The position numbers and the translations under genes were made by a program. A stretch of DNA of 64,000 nucleotides, taken from NCBI RefSeq assembly GCF_016765615.1, contig NZ_JAESWA010000028.1, positions 41,681-105,680 on the forward strand. The letters run 5' to 3'. Each line of letters opens with the position of its first letter. Position 1 is the first letter of the stretch. Positions 9,306-18,825 of this stretch are shown piece by piece. Under the pieces are notes generated by a model. The model did no database searches. It was not told the origin of the DNA and was given only the letters and a program-made list of their open reading frames with translations. Origin of the DNA: Clostridium paridis. Lineage in GTDB: Bacteria; Bacillota; Clostridia; Clostridiales; Clostridiaceae.

Positions 9306-9406
9306 ATATATAATGCATTAAAGAATTTACATGTCACTGTCCAACTCTTAGACGTTTTAACTAAGAGTTGGACCATGAGATGTAATATGATTTTTGCATT
9401 ATATAT
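9306..9406. repeat. 101-base imperfect palindromic element
   Basis: Outer arms ATATATAATGCA (9306-9317) and TGCATTATATAT (9395-9406) match perfectly over 12 bases; inner arms TCCAACTCTTAG (9340-9351) and CTAAGAGTTGGA (9361-9372) match over 12; the sequence between is partly complementary and the loop is nine bases. The whole folds as one long hairpin between the ABC exporter and pepF. It has no U-tract and is much longer than other terminators here, so a small mobile palindrome (MITE-like) is as likely as a terminator. Confidence 0.6.
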
Positions 9407-9418
9407 ATGAATGGCTTA

Positions 9419-10645
9419 TTATATTAATATATCTCTCTTAGTGAATACCACATGAGATATTATATAGAATACTATAGTTGTTATTACCATTACTGCTATT
9501 CCAAAGGCTAAAGTCATATTAGGATTGTTATACTGAACTGCCATGCTTCCGCTTAAAAGTCCCCCTGCGTCTCCATAAGATGTAAATAAGAAGTTAGCTA
9601 TCTTTTTAACTGGAGAAAGCACTTGGGATAATATTTGTACAAGTACAAATACACATGTTGTTACTGCCATAGAAATCATACTAGTTTTAAATAGTGATGA
9701 AACTAAAAATACAAATGCACAACATGCAATTATAAATAAAATCTGTAAAAGGAACATTCTAATTGTAAAGTTCCACTGTGGTATCATTTCACCTATCCCT
9801 GCAACTTGAACTAACGGATGTCCTCCATCTTCCACCTTACTCATATCAAATGCATATTTTGCATTAAACATCATTGGCATGTTTGCATATCCAAAACCTT
9901 TAAATAGCCCTATTAATAGAAATGCCACTATTTCAATTGATAATATTAAGCTTACACAACTTACAACTACTGCTATAAATTTTGAAAATAATACCTTTCC
10001 TCTTGAAACTGGTTGTATAATTAAGAATTTCATAGTAGGAGGTGTAAATTCGCCCGAAACCATATCACTCATAAATATTGCAATACCCACTGCTAAGAAT
10101 ACCATTCCTAATATTTGCATAATTCCTTCAATAAAATTAAAACCTTTAATCTCCCATGTCTCTATAGGCTTTAAATCATTAGCCTTATAATAATTCAATT
10201 CATCTAATCTTGTTTTAAGTTGAGTCTTGTATCTATCTTGTAGTGTTTCATCATTTATTTGTTGTTTTAAATCAGTTATTTCTGCATCTAACTTTGTTTT
10301 CCAATCATCTGTTACAGTACCTTCTTTTATTTGTTTTTCTAATTTATCAAGTGCTGCTTGAGCTCTATCTATGTTTACCTTAAGATCACTCTTCTTTGCT
10401 TCTATGGTGCTATCTGAAGCTGATTTTGCTTCAAGCTGCTTCAGATCTTGATTTAGCCAACTTATATTTTCCTTTAAAGAAGCTACTCTTCCTTCTGGTG
10501 AATTTGCTTTTTTAGCTCTGTTTTCACTTATGTTACTTCCTATAAACAATAGTGCTACAAAGGCTACAAATAATATTGAAACCACATAGGTTTTTCCCCT
10601 ACCGAATATCTTTCTTAATTCATTTTTAGTTAACGTAAATAACAT
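9419..10645 (-). CDS. ABC-2 type transporter permease with extracytoplasmic coiled coil
   Basis: A 408-residue membrane protein, partner of the ATPase encoded just upstream. One hydrophobic span lies at about residues 20-38; residues 50-155 are a strongly charged Lys/Glu/Leu coiled coil (ENISWLNQDLKQLEAK and onward); then about five spans follow from residue 178 to the end, with a conserved GEFTPPTMK cytoplasmic loop. This layout resembles the lantibiotic-immunity or Na+ and drug-efflux branch of ABC-2 exporters. The start codon overlaps the ATPase stop by one base (TAATG). The substrate cannot be told. Confidence 0.88.
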   Translation of the reverse strand: MLFTLTKNELRKIFGRGKTYVVSILFVAFVALLFIGSNISENRAKKANSPEGRVASLKENISWLNQDLKQLEAKSASDSTIEAKKSDLKVNIDRAQAALDKLEKQIKEGTVTDDWKTKLDAEITDLKQQINDETLQDRYKTQLKTRLDELNYYKANDLKPIETWEIKGFNFIEGIMQILGMVFLAVGIAIFMSDMVSGEFTPPTMKFLIIQPVSRGKVLFSKFIAVVVSCVSLILSIEIVAFLLIGLFKGFGYANMPMMFNAKYAFDMSKVEDGGHPLVQVAGIGEMIPQWNFTIRMFLLQILFIIACCAFVFLVSSLFKTSMISMAVTTCVFVLVQILSQVLSPVKKIANFLFTSYGDAGGLLSGSMAVQYNNPNMTLAFGIAVMVITTIVFYIISHVVFTKRDILI

Positions 10646-11556
10646 TATCTTACCCCTCCTTCCACAAGTTCCATATATCTTTGTTCTAGCCCCTTATGTT
10701 TTCTATAAATCTCTATGATTTCTATATTTTTAGCTACTAATTCTTGTACTAATTTAGGGGAGTTACCTTTGTCTATAGAAACTACAACTTCTCCATCGTA
10801 TATATTAACGCTATGAATAGCTTCTAACTCCTTCATAACTTCAACTGCCTTGTCATCGTCAGTAGTAACAATCACCATAGTATCTTTTTGTGTTGCTACA
10901 CCATCTTCATTTACCATTTCAACTGACTTAATTTCTCCACCATTAATAAATGCAACTCTATCACATAAATGTTGTACTTCACTTAATATATGTGAGGAAA
11001 CAAATACAGACATTCCTCTTTCTTTTGCTGCATTCTTTACAATTTCTCTAAAATCTAGTATTCCTGATGGATCAAGTCCATTTGTTGGTTCATCTAATAT
11101 CATAAGCTTTGGGTTCCCAAGTAATGCTGCACCTAATCCTAGTCTCTGTTTCATACCTAAAGAATATTTTTTAACCTTATCACCTATTCTATTTTCTAAG
11201 CCTATAAGTTTAATTATTTCCTCAACTTCTTCTTTTGGTACTTTTCTTATTCTTGCAATTTGCATAAGATTTTCTCTTCCAGATAAGTATCCATAAAGTT
11301 CTGGATTTTCAACTACAGCACCTAAATTAGCTAATGCTTTTTCTCTGTCTTTTTGTATATCATGCCCTAAAATTTGTATAGTTCCTTCATTAGGGGCAAT
11401 AAGTCCTACAAGCATTCTTATGGTTGTGGTTTTACCTGCACCATTTGGACCTAAAAATCCAAATATCTCTCCTTCTTCAACAGAAAAAGAAATACCTTTT
11501 ATAATTTCTTTTTTGCCTAGTTTCTTTTTTACATTTTTTACTTCTAATACTTTCAT
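10645..11556 (-). CDS. ABC transporter ATP-binding protein
   Basis: A 303-residue ATPase that would power the ABC-2 permease encoded directly downstream. It has Walker A GPNGAGKTT, signature YSLGMKQRLGLG, Walker B LMILDEPTNGLD and the H-loop SSHIL, then a C-terminal extension of about 80 residues seen in the CcmA/BcrA-type exporter ATPases. The start used is ATG 11556 because GGGAGG sits seven bases before it; an in-frame GTG 18 bases upstream lies inside that ribosome binding site. The two genes form a two-gene operon. Confidence 0.93.
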   Translation of the reverse strand: MKVLEVKNVKKKLGKKEIIKGISFSVEEGEIFGFLGPNGAGKTTTIRMLVGLIAPNEGTIQILGHDIQKDREKALANLGAVVENPELYGYLSGRENLMQIARIRKVPKEEVEEIIKLIGLENRIGDKVKKYSLGMKQRLGLGAALLGNPKLMILDEPTNGLDPSGILDFREIVKNAAKERGMSVFVSSHILSEVQHLCDRVAFINGGEIKSVEMVNEDGVATQKDTMVIVTTDDDKAVEVMKELEAIHSVNIYDGEVVVSIDKGNSPKLVQELVAKNIEIIEIYRKHKGLEQRYMELVEGGVR

Positions 11557-11691
11557 TCTTCTTCCTCCCTTCACCTAATTTATGTTACCAATAACTTCTA
11601 ACCATAAAATTAACATTCCCTTAAGTTTTTCTTAAAATAAAAATATAAAATTCCTAAGGGCCTTCATAAAAATGAAAGATTCATAAAAAAA

Positions 11692-11717
11692 TAGTAGAAA
11701 TCAATTGATTTCTACTA
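11692..11717 (-). terminator. Terminator of the ptb-buk operon
   Basis: Palindrome TAGTAGAAATCAATTGATTTCTACTA; on the minus strand it is followed by TTTTTTT. It lies 25 bases past the buk stop. Confidence 0.92.
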
Positions 11718-11741
11718 CTCAAAATTCTATTATAATTTATT

Positions 11742-12809
11742 TTAGTATTCCTTAGCTTCTTCTTCTCCGCTAAGTACTCTAATAGCTCCTTGTGCTAAAG
11801 CTAAAAGTTCATCTTCTCCTGGATATACAACAACAGGTGCAATCCAGCCAACTTTCTTTTCTATATCATCTGTAACTTTCTTACCATAAGCAATGCCACC
11901 AGTAAGAATTATAGCATCTATTTTACCTTCTAATACTACTGAATATTCTCCGATAGCTTTTGTAACTTGATGAATAAATGCTCCATAAACTAATTCAGCT
12001 TCTTTACTTCCTTCATCAACTAATTTTAATACATCTCTAGCATCATTTGTATCTAAATAAGCTACATAACCACCTTTACCAACTATTTTCTTATAGATTT
12101 CATCTTCAGTATATTTTCCACTAAAGCATAATTTAATTAAGTCTCCTGAAGGAGTTGATCCTGCTCTTTCTGGAGAGAATGGACCTTCTCCATCTAGTGC
12201 ATTATTTACATCTATAACTTTTCCAGCTTTATGAGCACCTACAGATACTCCTCCACCCATATGAACAACAACTAAGTTAACATCTTCATATTTCTTATTA
12301 TGTTCTTTAGCATATCTTTTTGCTACAGCTTTTTGATTTAATGCATGGAATTTTGATTTTCTTGGAAGTTCAGGTACTCCTGATAATCTAGCTACATCTT
12401 CTAATTCATCTACAACAACCGGATCAACTATAAATGCCTTTACTCCTATTTCTTTAGCTATATCATTAGCTAATATTCCTCCAAGATTTGAAGCATGTTG
12501 TCCTTGAACTCCTACCTTTAAATCTTCTAATAATGCTGAGTTAACTTCATAAGTACCACCAGCCATTGGTTTTAGCATTCCACCTCTACCAACTACTGCA
12601 CTTAAAGATTTAATATCAAAGTTTTTATCTTTTAAAACTTTTAGAATTACTTCTTTTCTAAAATCCTTTTGTTCAAAGATTGATGCATATTTACCTATTT
12701 CTTCTGCAGAGTGTCTTAATGTTTCTTCAAATAGTTCCTTTTCATCTTCATAAACACCTATTTTAGTAGAAGTAGAGCCTGGATTAACGATTAATAGTTT
12801 GTAAGCCAT
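11742..12809 (-). CDS. buk: Butyrate kinase
   Basis: A 355-residue enzyme of the ASKHA acetate/butyrate kinase family that makes butyrate and ATP from butyryl-phosphate. The phosphate-1 loop [16 protein letters not shown] at the N-terminus, [18 protein letters not shown] in the middle, and [13 protein letters not shown] near the end are characteristic. The length (about 355) fits butyrate kinase, as acetate kinase is nearer 400. The gene follows ptb by 21 bases, giving the classic clostridial ptb-buk operon, the last step of butyrate fermentation. AGGAGG precedes the ATG and a strong terminator follows. Confidence 0.97.
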   Translation of the reverse strand: MAYKLLIVNPGSTSTKIGVYEDEKELFEETLRHSAEEIGKYASIFEQKDFRKEVILKVLKDKNFDIKSLSAVVGRGGMLKPMAGGTYEVNSALLEDLKVGVQGQHASNLGGILANDIAKEIGVKAFIVDPVVVDELEDVARLSGVPELPRKSKFHALNQKAVAKRYAKEHNKKYEDVNLVVVHMGGGVSVGAHKAGKVIDVNNALDGEGPFSPERAGSTPSGDLIKLCFSGKYTEDEIYKKIVGKGGYVAYLDTNDARDVLKLVDEGSKEAELVYGAFIHQVTKAIGEYSVVLEGKIDAIILTGGIAYGKKVTDDIEKKVGWIAPVVVYPGEDELLALAQGAIRVLSGEEEAKEY

Positions 12810-12830
12810 TTTATAATCCTCCTTAAATTA

Positions 12831-13736
12831 TTATTTACTTTCTGCAACTAGTGCTGCAAGTGCTATTGAATTAACCTTAGTTTCAACAGAATCTGCTCTT
12901 GATGTTAAAATAACTGGAGCTGAAGTTCCTACTAAGCATCCTCCGTTTCTTGAATGAGAAAGATATGTTAAACATTTATACATTACATTTGCTGTTTCTA
13001 TGTTTGGTAATAAGAATATATCTGCCTTTCCTGCAACTTCTCCAGTAACATTTTTATGATGAGCTGCTTCTTCTGATAAAGCATTATCAAATGCTAGAGG
13101 TCCATCAATTACGCATCCCTTAATTTGTCCTCTTTCTGACATTTTAGATAATAGTGCTGCATCTACTGTAGCTGGCATATCTGGATTTACTACCTCAACT
13201 GCACAAATTGGTGCTACCTTTGGAAGTTTAATTCCACATGCTCTAGCAACTTTAACTGAGTTATTTACTATATCAATTTTAGCTTTAAGATCTGGGTAAG
13301 TATTAAATGCAGCATCAGTTAAAAATAGTAATCTATCTAACTTATCAACTTCAAAAACTGCTACATGAGACATTAATTTTCCAGTTCTTAATCCAACTTC
13401 TTTGTTTAAAACACTTCTTAAAAATGTAGCTGTATCAACTAAGCCTTTCATTACCATATCAGCTTTTCCACTTGATACCAATTGAACAGCAAATAAAGCT
13501 GCCTTTTTAACATCTGCTTCATGAATAATTTCAAACTTCATTAAATCCATGTCTATCTTTTTAGCTATTTTTTCAATCTCAACTTTATCTCCTACTAAAA
13601 TAGCATCCGCAAAACCTTGTTCCTTTGCTTCTTTAATAGCCTCAAGTACTGGTTCGTCTTGCGCAACAGCGACTGCAACTTTTTTTGTTTTTACACTTTG
13701 TAACTTTGATAATAAATCGTCAAAATTCTTGCTCAT
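12831..13736 (-). CDS. ptb: Phosphate butyryltransferase
   Basis: A 301-residue cytoplasmic enzyme converting butyryl-CoA and phosphate to butyryl-phosphate. It belongs to the phosphate acetyl/butyryltransferase family and is of the usual length; segments such as GKADMVMKGLVDTATFLRSV and the C-terminal SHSRNGGCLVGTSAPVILTS are typical. Its product feeds the butyrate kinase encoded 21 bases downstream. GAGGTG lies before the ATG. A Rex-type palindrome sits about 75 bases upstream of the start, suggesting control by NADH/NAD ratio, which would tie acid formation to redox state. Confidence 0.96.
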   Translation of the reverse strand: MSKNFDDLLSKLQSVKTKKVAVAVAQDEPVLEAIKEAKEQGFADAILVGDKVEIEKIAKKIDMDLMKFEIIHEADVKKAALFAVQLVSSGKADMVMKGLVDTATFLRSVLNKEVGLRTGKLMSHVAVFEVDKLDRLLFLTDAAFNTYPDLKAKIDIVNNSVKVARACGIKLPKVAPICAVEVVNPDMPATVDAALLSKMSERGQIKGCVIDGPLAFDNALSEEAAHHKNVTGEVAGKADIFLLPNIETANVMYKCLTYLSHSRNGGCLVGTSAPVILTSRADSVETKVNSIALAALVAESK

Positions 13737-13811
13737 TATTACACCTCTTTAATTTATTTTAAATACTTTTCTTACACATTTAGTTGTTTAAGGTATATTT
13801 TGTGAAATAAA

Positions 13812-13829
13812 TTGTTAATTTTGTAACAA
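13812..13829. promoter_or_regulatory. Rex-type redox operator upstream of ptb-buk
   Basis: TTGTTAATTTTGTAACAA matches the Rex consensus TTGTTAANNNNTTAACAA in all but one base. It lies between the ptb start and a -10-like TAAAAT at 13854-13859 (minus strand), so a bound repressor would sit just inside the transcript start. No convincing -35 hexamer was found. Clostridial Rex proteins are known to control fermentation genes. Confidence 0.65.
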
Positions 13830-13923
13830 TTCATTTTAAAAATATCCACTTCTATTTTATCAGAAAAAATACACAAAACATTATTTTTCAGAAAATTTAG
13901 ATTATATATAATTCATTATACAT

Positions 13924-13955
13924 AATATAGCTTCTAAAATTTTAGAAGCTATATT
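13924..13955 (-). terminator. Terminator after the FAD-dependent dehydrogenase gene
   Basis: Perfect 16-base inverted repeat AATATAGCTTCTAAAA / TTTTAGAAGCTATATT with no loop bases, 13 bases past the stop codon at 13969. Confidence 0.8.
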
Positions 13956-13968
13956 ATTCTTATACCAT

Positions 13969-15567
13969 TTAAAATGGCGCATATTTTTTAATTAATTTTT
14001 CAGCTACCTTTAACCCATCCACAGCTGCAGATATAATGCCTCCTGCATATCCTGCCCCTTCTCCTGCAGGATATAAACCTTCTAAAGATATACTTTGAAG
14101 ATCTTCATTTCTAGGAATTCTAACTGGTGCAGATGTTCTTGTTTCGATTCCAGTCATTATTGCATTTTCTTCAGCAAAACCATTTATTTTTCTATCAAAT
14201 GCTACTAGTCCTTCTTTAAGAGAATTTACAACAAATTCAGGTAAGCATTTTCTCATATCTGTTAATTCATAACCCGGTTTATAACTAGGCATGACGCTAC
14301 CAATTTTTTGTGATCTTGTATCCTTTAAAAAATCTCCTATCAATTGTACTGGTGCAATAAAGTTTCCTCCACCAGCTTTGTATGCTAACTCCTCATATTT
14401 TCTTTGAAATTCTATACCTGCTAACGGAGATTTACTTTCGAAATCTCCTGGTGCTACAGTCACTACTATTGCTGAATTAGCATTTTGCTTATCTCTTGCA
14501 TGATAACTCATACCATTTGTAACTAATCTTCCCTCTTCTGAAGCTGTTGCTACTACTAAGCCACCAGGACACATACAAAAAGAGTATACCCCTCTTCCAG
14601 TTTCTTTAGATGTATGCGAAAGTCTATATTCTGCTGCATGTAGTTTGGGATGTCCTGCATATTTTCCATACTGATTTTTATCAATTAGCTCCTGAGGATG
14701 TTCAACTCTAACTCCTATGGCAAATGGTTTTTGTTCCATATGTATTCCACATTTATTTAACATTTCATAAGTATCCCTTGAACTATGCCCAATTGCTAAA
14801 ATAAGAGTTTCACAGGAGATTTTCATTTCATCAACTTGTATCTCTTTTATTTTTCCATTTTCCATAGTTATATTATTCAAAGTAGAATTAAAGTTTACTT
14901 CTCCTCCTAGAGCCTTTATTTCTTCCCTAATATTTTTCACAACCTCTTTTAATATATCTGTTCCAACATGAGGCTTAGCCTTATATATTATTTCTTCAGG
15001 TGCTCCACCTTTAACCAATGCCTTAAGTACATAACTGCATCTAGCATCTTTTATTCTAGTAGTCAACTTACCATCAGAAAATGTCCCTGCTCCACCTTCT
15101 CCAAATTGTACATTTGAATTTTCTTTTAGCGTCCCGTCTGCCCAAAATATATCCACTGTCTTACTTCTATTATCTATATCTTCTCCTCTTTCAAAAACTA
15201 TTGGCCTATATCCTTTTCTAGCTAGTAAAAGAGCTGCAAATAATCCTGCAGGACCCATACCAATTACTACAGGTCTAGTGTTTAATTTTTTAGTTCCTAA
15301 GTTAAATTCTTCTTCATATACTTCGTCTTCTATTTTTACATCTTTATCATTTATACTCTTAACTAATTGTTCCTCATTTTCCATAGAAACTTCAATGCAA
15401 TAATTAAGTTTTATACTATCCTTTTTTCTAGCATCTATTGATTCTTTTATTATTCTAATTTCAGGTAAGCTTTTTACCCCTATTCCTAACTTCTTTGCAA
15501 CCTTCTTTGTTAAGGATGAATTATCCTCTTCTATATTTAATGTTAAATTATTTATTCTAATCGCCAT
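13969..15567 (-). CDS. FAD-dependent dehydrogenase (COG2509-type)
   Basis: A 532-residue flavoprotein. The first 85 residues form a small lead domain, then a dinucleotide-binding fold opens with VVIGMGPAGLFAALLLARKG, followed by FERG and a second conserved stretch NVQFGEGGAGTFSDGKLTTR. The C-terminal GLYPAGEGAGYAGGI closes the FAD site. This is the widely conserved uncharacterised dehydrogenase family common in clostridia; the substrate is unknown. AGGAGG lies five bases before the ATG. It appears monocistronic, with hairpins on both sides. Confidence 0.88.
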   Translation of the reverse strand: MAIRINNLTLNIEEDNSSLTKKVAKKLGIGVKSLPEIRIIKESIDARKKDSIKLNYCIEVSMENEEQLVKSINDKDVKIEDEVYEEEFNLGTKKLNTRPVVIGMGPAGLFAALLLARKGYRPIVFERGEDIDNRSKTVDIFWADGTLKENSNVQFGEGGAGTFSDGKLTTRIKDARCSYVLKALVKGGAPEEIIYKAKPHVGTDILKEVVKNIREEIKALGGEVNFNSTLNNITMENGKIKEIQVDEMKISCETLILAIGHSSRDTYEMLNKCGIHMEQKPFAIGVRVEHPQELIDKNQYGKYAGHPKLHAAEYRLSHTSKETGRGVYSFCMCPGGLVVATASEEGRLVTNGMSYHARDKQNANSAIVVTVAPGDFESKSPLAGIEFQRKYEELAYKAGGGNFIAPVQLIGDFLKDTRSQKIGSVMPSYKPGYELTDMRKCLPEFVVNSLKEGLVAFDRKINGFAEENAIMTGIETRTSAPVRIPRNEDLQSISLEGLYPAGEGAGYAGGIISAAVDGLKVAEKLIKKYAPF

Positions 15568-15635
15568 AAGTCCTCCTAATAATCTATATAGACATAAAGG
15601 TTATTTTAACATAAAAAAAGTCTTCAGTAAATTTT

Positions 15636-15679
15636 AAGGAAGAAATTATATGTTGCATTATAGCTATAATTTCTTCCTT
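15636..15679 (-). terminator. Terminator after cdaA-cdaR
   Basis: AAGGAAGAAATTATA / TATAATTTCTTCCTT, a perfect 15-pair stem with a 14-base loop, 17 bases past the cdaR stop. Confidence 0.78.
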
Positions 15680-15695
15680 TTATCTTTTAAAAATT

Positions 15696-16904
15696 CTACT
15701 TTTTCGTTATTACAACTGTAACTTTTTCTGGTGGTGAAATTGTAATATTATTCGAATTACTTGACGTTATCTTAGGTGTCAGATCATAAGTTCCTTCTCC
15801 CAAACTTGATAAATCTATTTCACCTTTAAACATATCAGGTGTAATTTTATTAATATTACTTTCTAAACCACTTATTGTTACCTTTACTTGCGTTTTATTC
15901 AATGAAGATGCTAACCCATCTCCTAATGATTTCACAGTAATTGGTACCATGATATCTTTGCTTATTATTTTTTCTAACTGAATATCAACATTAACTGCTT
16001 TAGTTTGAGAAGTAACTCCATTTGGGAACTTCAAATTAACCGTAACACTTCCACTTGAAGTTATCTTAGATAAGTCAATTGCTTCAGTATCTATTGAAGC
16101 AATGTTATCTATAACCCCTTCATTGCCCTGAAGCTCAATATATTCATTTTCAGGTAATATAGATTTTAATGATAGTCCACTTGGAAGATTACCCGTAGTT
16201 ATGACATTAACCTTAATAGGTTTTAATTGTCTAACTGGTATTGTTACATCAATATTAGCTGGCTCTATATTTATATTTTCTACCGTATTATTACTACTAT
16301 CCACTGGAACTAATTTTACAGATGTTGAAAAATCCTTGTCTAAATTTAAGAAGTCTCCTTTAGCTACAAGACTTGCTACAGAATTCACATATTTTGATGG
16401 TCCTGAAATTGTTCCTTTATTTGCTGATAAGGTTGGTTCGCCTGCATAATATTCTTTTCTGGTAGAAATATTCAATTCATTTTTAATTGATATGGTTTTA
16501 GTTTCTAATTGATCTATTAATATAGTGACTCTCAAAAACCCGTCATTTTTTATATTTATATTTGAGGGATAATCCACTATCTCTACAGGAACATTATTCT
16601 GACCTTTTTTTAAAGCATATGACTCAAGATCTGCAGTAATTTTAAACTGTTCCTTTTTTACGGAATATACTTCCGATGATGGTCCTTCTAACTTTAAATC
16701 CACGTATACTTTTTGATTCGGTTCTAACACCAAGCCTGAATTTTTTAATGTGCCTTCATTCAAAATCTCCACGGGTACTTTTTCAAGGGTATATGTCCTG
16801 ACAGGACTTTCAACATTTGATATGTATAGCCATAAACCAAAAGAAAGTATTACACAAATTATTTGTATTATTATTTGTTGCCTTTTGCTAACTTTTTGAT
16901 CCAT
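15696..16904 (-). CDS. cdaR: YbbR-domain regulator of the diadenylate cyclase
   Basis: A 402-residue protein with a short cytoplasmic start, one membrane span at about residues 10-28 (IIIQIICVILSFGLWLYI) and a long extracytoplasmic part of repeated YbbR domains, seen as recurring valine-rich strands such as VPVEIL, VPVEIVDYPSN and VPITVKSLG. In Firmicutes it binds and modulates the cyclase CdaA. The first 34 bases overlap the end of cdaA, so the two are translationally coupled. The third usual partner, glmM, is about 10 kb downstream instead of adjacent. Confidence 0.93.
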   Translation of the reverse strand: MDQKVSKRQQIIIQIICVILSFGLWLYISNVESPVRTYTLEKVPVEILNEGTLKNSGLVLEPNQKVYVDLKLEGPSSEVYSVKKEQFKITADLESYALKKGQNNVPVEIVDYPSNINIKNDGFLRVTILIDQLETKTISIKNELNISTRKEYYAGEPTLSANKGTISGPSKYVNSVASLVAKGDFLNLDKDFSTSVKLVPVDSSNNTVENINIEPANIDVTIPVRQLKPIKVNVITTGNLPSGLSLKSILPENEYIELQGNEGVIDNIASIDTEAIDLSKITSSGSVTVNLKFPNGVTSQTKAVNVDIQLEKIISKDIMVPITVKSLGDGLASSLNKTQVKVTISGLESNINKITPDMFKGEIDLSSLGEGTYDLTPKITSSNSNNITISPPEKVTVVITKK

Positions 16905-17728
16905 GTTTTCACCCTTTCCCCAGCAGTTTTAACCCTTCTATTTTGCTTGCTTTCAATTACTTTTGTTAGAACAGTTCTTAGTTTCTCTTTATCATAATTT
17001 CTTGTTAATCTGCCATTTATAGCTAAGGAAATTGTACCTGTTTCTTCTGATACAATAACAATTATTGCATCTGATACCTCTGAAATTCCTATTCCTGCTC
17101 TATGCCTTGTTCCAAGTTTCTTGTTTATCTCCCCATTTCCTGTTAAAGGGAGTACACACCCGGATGCTGTTATTCTGTTTTCTCTAATAATTGTTGCCCC
17201 ATCATGCAATGGCGTATTAACCACAAAAATATTTTCTAATATTGCTGAAGAGACTATCCCATCTATTTTTGTTCCTGTTTGTATAACTTCTCCTAAACCA
17301 GTGCTCTGCTCAATTGCTATTAATGCTCCTGTTTTAGATTTTGATAGAGATTCTACTGCATTAACTATCTCATTAATTACTTTACCTAATTCTTCTTTAT
17401 CTTGAATGGGATGAATATCATCAAAGGCTGTTCTTCCTAAATGCTCTAGTGCTCTTCTTATCTCTGGCTGAAATATAATTACTATTGTTAACACTCCAAT
17501 TGTTATTGTTTTACTAAGGATTACATAAAGCATATTTAATCTCAATACGTAACTAATTGGAATAAGTGCCACAATCAAGATAATGCCCTTTAATAATTGC
17601 TCAGCTCTAGTTTCTTTAATAAGCATATATCCTTTATAAAATATAAAAGCAACAACTAAAATATCCAAAACAGACCAAACTGATATATTTTTAATTGTAT
17701 TTACAGTTAAATTCAAGAAATCTTGCAC
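16871..17728 (-). CDS. cdaA: Diadenylate cyclase CdaA
   Basis: A 285-residue membrane enzyme making c-di-AMP from two ATP; c-di-AMP controls potassium and osmolyte balance and cell wall integrity. Three hydrophobic spans lie in the first 90 residues; the DAC domain follows with both catalytic motifs, LHDGATII and TRHRAGIG. Length is normal for CdaA. The start is a GTG preceded by GGGGTGAG. cdaR overlaps its 3' end by 34 bases. An upstream TATAAT is visible on the minus strand, but without a good -35. The divergent neighbour is an unknown membrane-anchored protein. Confidence 0.97.
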   Translation of the reverse strand: MQDFLNLTVNTIKNISVWSVLDILVVAFIFYKGYMLIKETRAEQLLKGIILIVALIPISYVLRLNMLYVILSKTITIGVLTIVIIFQPEIRRALEHLGRTAFDDIHPIQDKEELGKVINEIVNAVESLSKSKTGALIAIEQSTGLGEVIQTGTKIDGIVSSAILENIFVVNTPLHDGATIIRENRITASGCVLPLTGNGEINKKLGTRHRAGIGISEVSDAIIVIVSEETGTISLAINGRLTRNYDKEKLRTVLTKVIESKQNRRVKTAGERVKTWIKKLAKGNK

Positions 17729-17886
17729 CTCATCTCACCCCTTACAATATAGCTTCTCTATCTTAGATTATACACCAATTTGCAGATTCTTAATATATAA
17801 CTCTAAGGAAATTATTAATAAATTAGAATTAATTTTTCCAAATTAACATAATATTAAAATATAATATTTTTTATGTGGAGGCATCA

Positions 17887-18825
17887 ATGAAATTAAAAAA
17901 GAACTTTTATTATCTAATTATTATAGCCATAACCTTAATACTTATATCCTTCTTTATAGCAAATTACTTTATCTCACAAAACAAAACGTCCAAGCTATTA
18001 AATACACTTACTACTATTAACACATCTTATGATACTCTTTTAAAAGAAAAAAAATATGATTTTAACTCCTCTTACACTATTGGACAATCCTCTGCACTAA
18101 AATTAGATGAAGCTTACAAAAAGTCTAGCGCCTTATCTGGTAATTATGCAGATTATTTACCTCTTTTAGAGCTTTATAAAAATTTTTATTCTAATTTTAA
18201 TCTTCTTAAAGATAAATCAAATTCTTCGCCTGAATATATTAAGAACCTTACTTCTTCAATTCAAAATCTCGAGGATATAAAAGATTTTTATGATTCACAC
18301 AAAAGCATAGTTTCTAAACTTTCAGGTTTTAATAACTTTTATGAATTTAACAATCAACTGTTAACTAATTTATTGGATACATCAAAAGATTTATTGAACT
18401 CCGATATAACAAAGCTTATACAAAGTGACTATAATTATGCTCTTAATAAGTTTTATGCAAGCGCAAGTTTATTGACTCAAGATTTAAAGCCAGCATTAAC
18501 CCATTGCTATGATACTAAGGGTTCCCTAGATAATATTCTAAATGATATATACAAAAAACAAGCAACCTTAGAAGAGTTACTAAAAGATTGCTCTACATTA
18601 TCTGTACCTCAATCTTTATATTCTAGTTATGAGGATTTTCAATCTATAATTAACCTTTGCTCAATATACTTAAATTCTATGCGCGAAACTATTGTAAGTG
18701 AATCTTCTTCTCCTTCATATGATAAAAAAATTGATGACATTTATGACAATGCTTTCTCCAAAAGACAAGACCTAATTTCCTCATTAAATACTTATAAAGA
18801 AAAATATTCTAATATTATTAAATAA
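17887..18825 (+). CDS. Membrane-anchored protein of unknown function
   Basis: A 312-residue protein with one N-terminal span at about residues 8-26 (YLIIIAITLILISFFIAN) and an all-helical, Ser/Lys/Asn/Leu-rich extracytoplasmic part with coiled-coil character; no lipobox or catalytic motif is seen. The start is ATG 17887 because GGAGG sits five bases before it; an in-frame GTG lies 12 bases upstream within that site. It is divergent from cdaA and 69 bases upstream of a SleB-like hydrolase gene on the same strand, with no terminator between, so the two may share a transcript. I do not recognise the family. Confidence 0.75.
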   Translation: MKLKKNFYYLIIIAITLILISFFIANYFISQNKTSKLLNTLTTINTSYDTLLKEKKYDFNSSYTIGQSSALKLDEAYKKSSALSGNYADYLPLLELYKNFYSNFNLLKDKSNSSPEYIKNLTSSIQNLEDIKDFYDSHKSIVSKLSGFNNFYEFNNQLLTNLLDTSKDLLNSDITKLIQSDYNYALNKFYASASLLTQDLKPALTHCYDTKGSLDNILNDIYKKQATLEELLKDCSTLSVPQSLYSSYEDFQSIINLCSIYLNSMRETIVSESSSPSYDKKIDDIYDNAFSKRQDLISSLNTYKEKYSNIIK

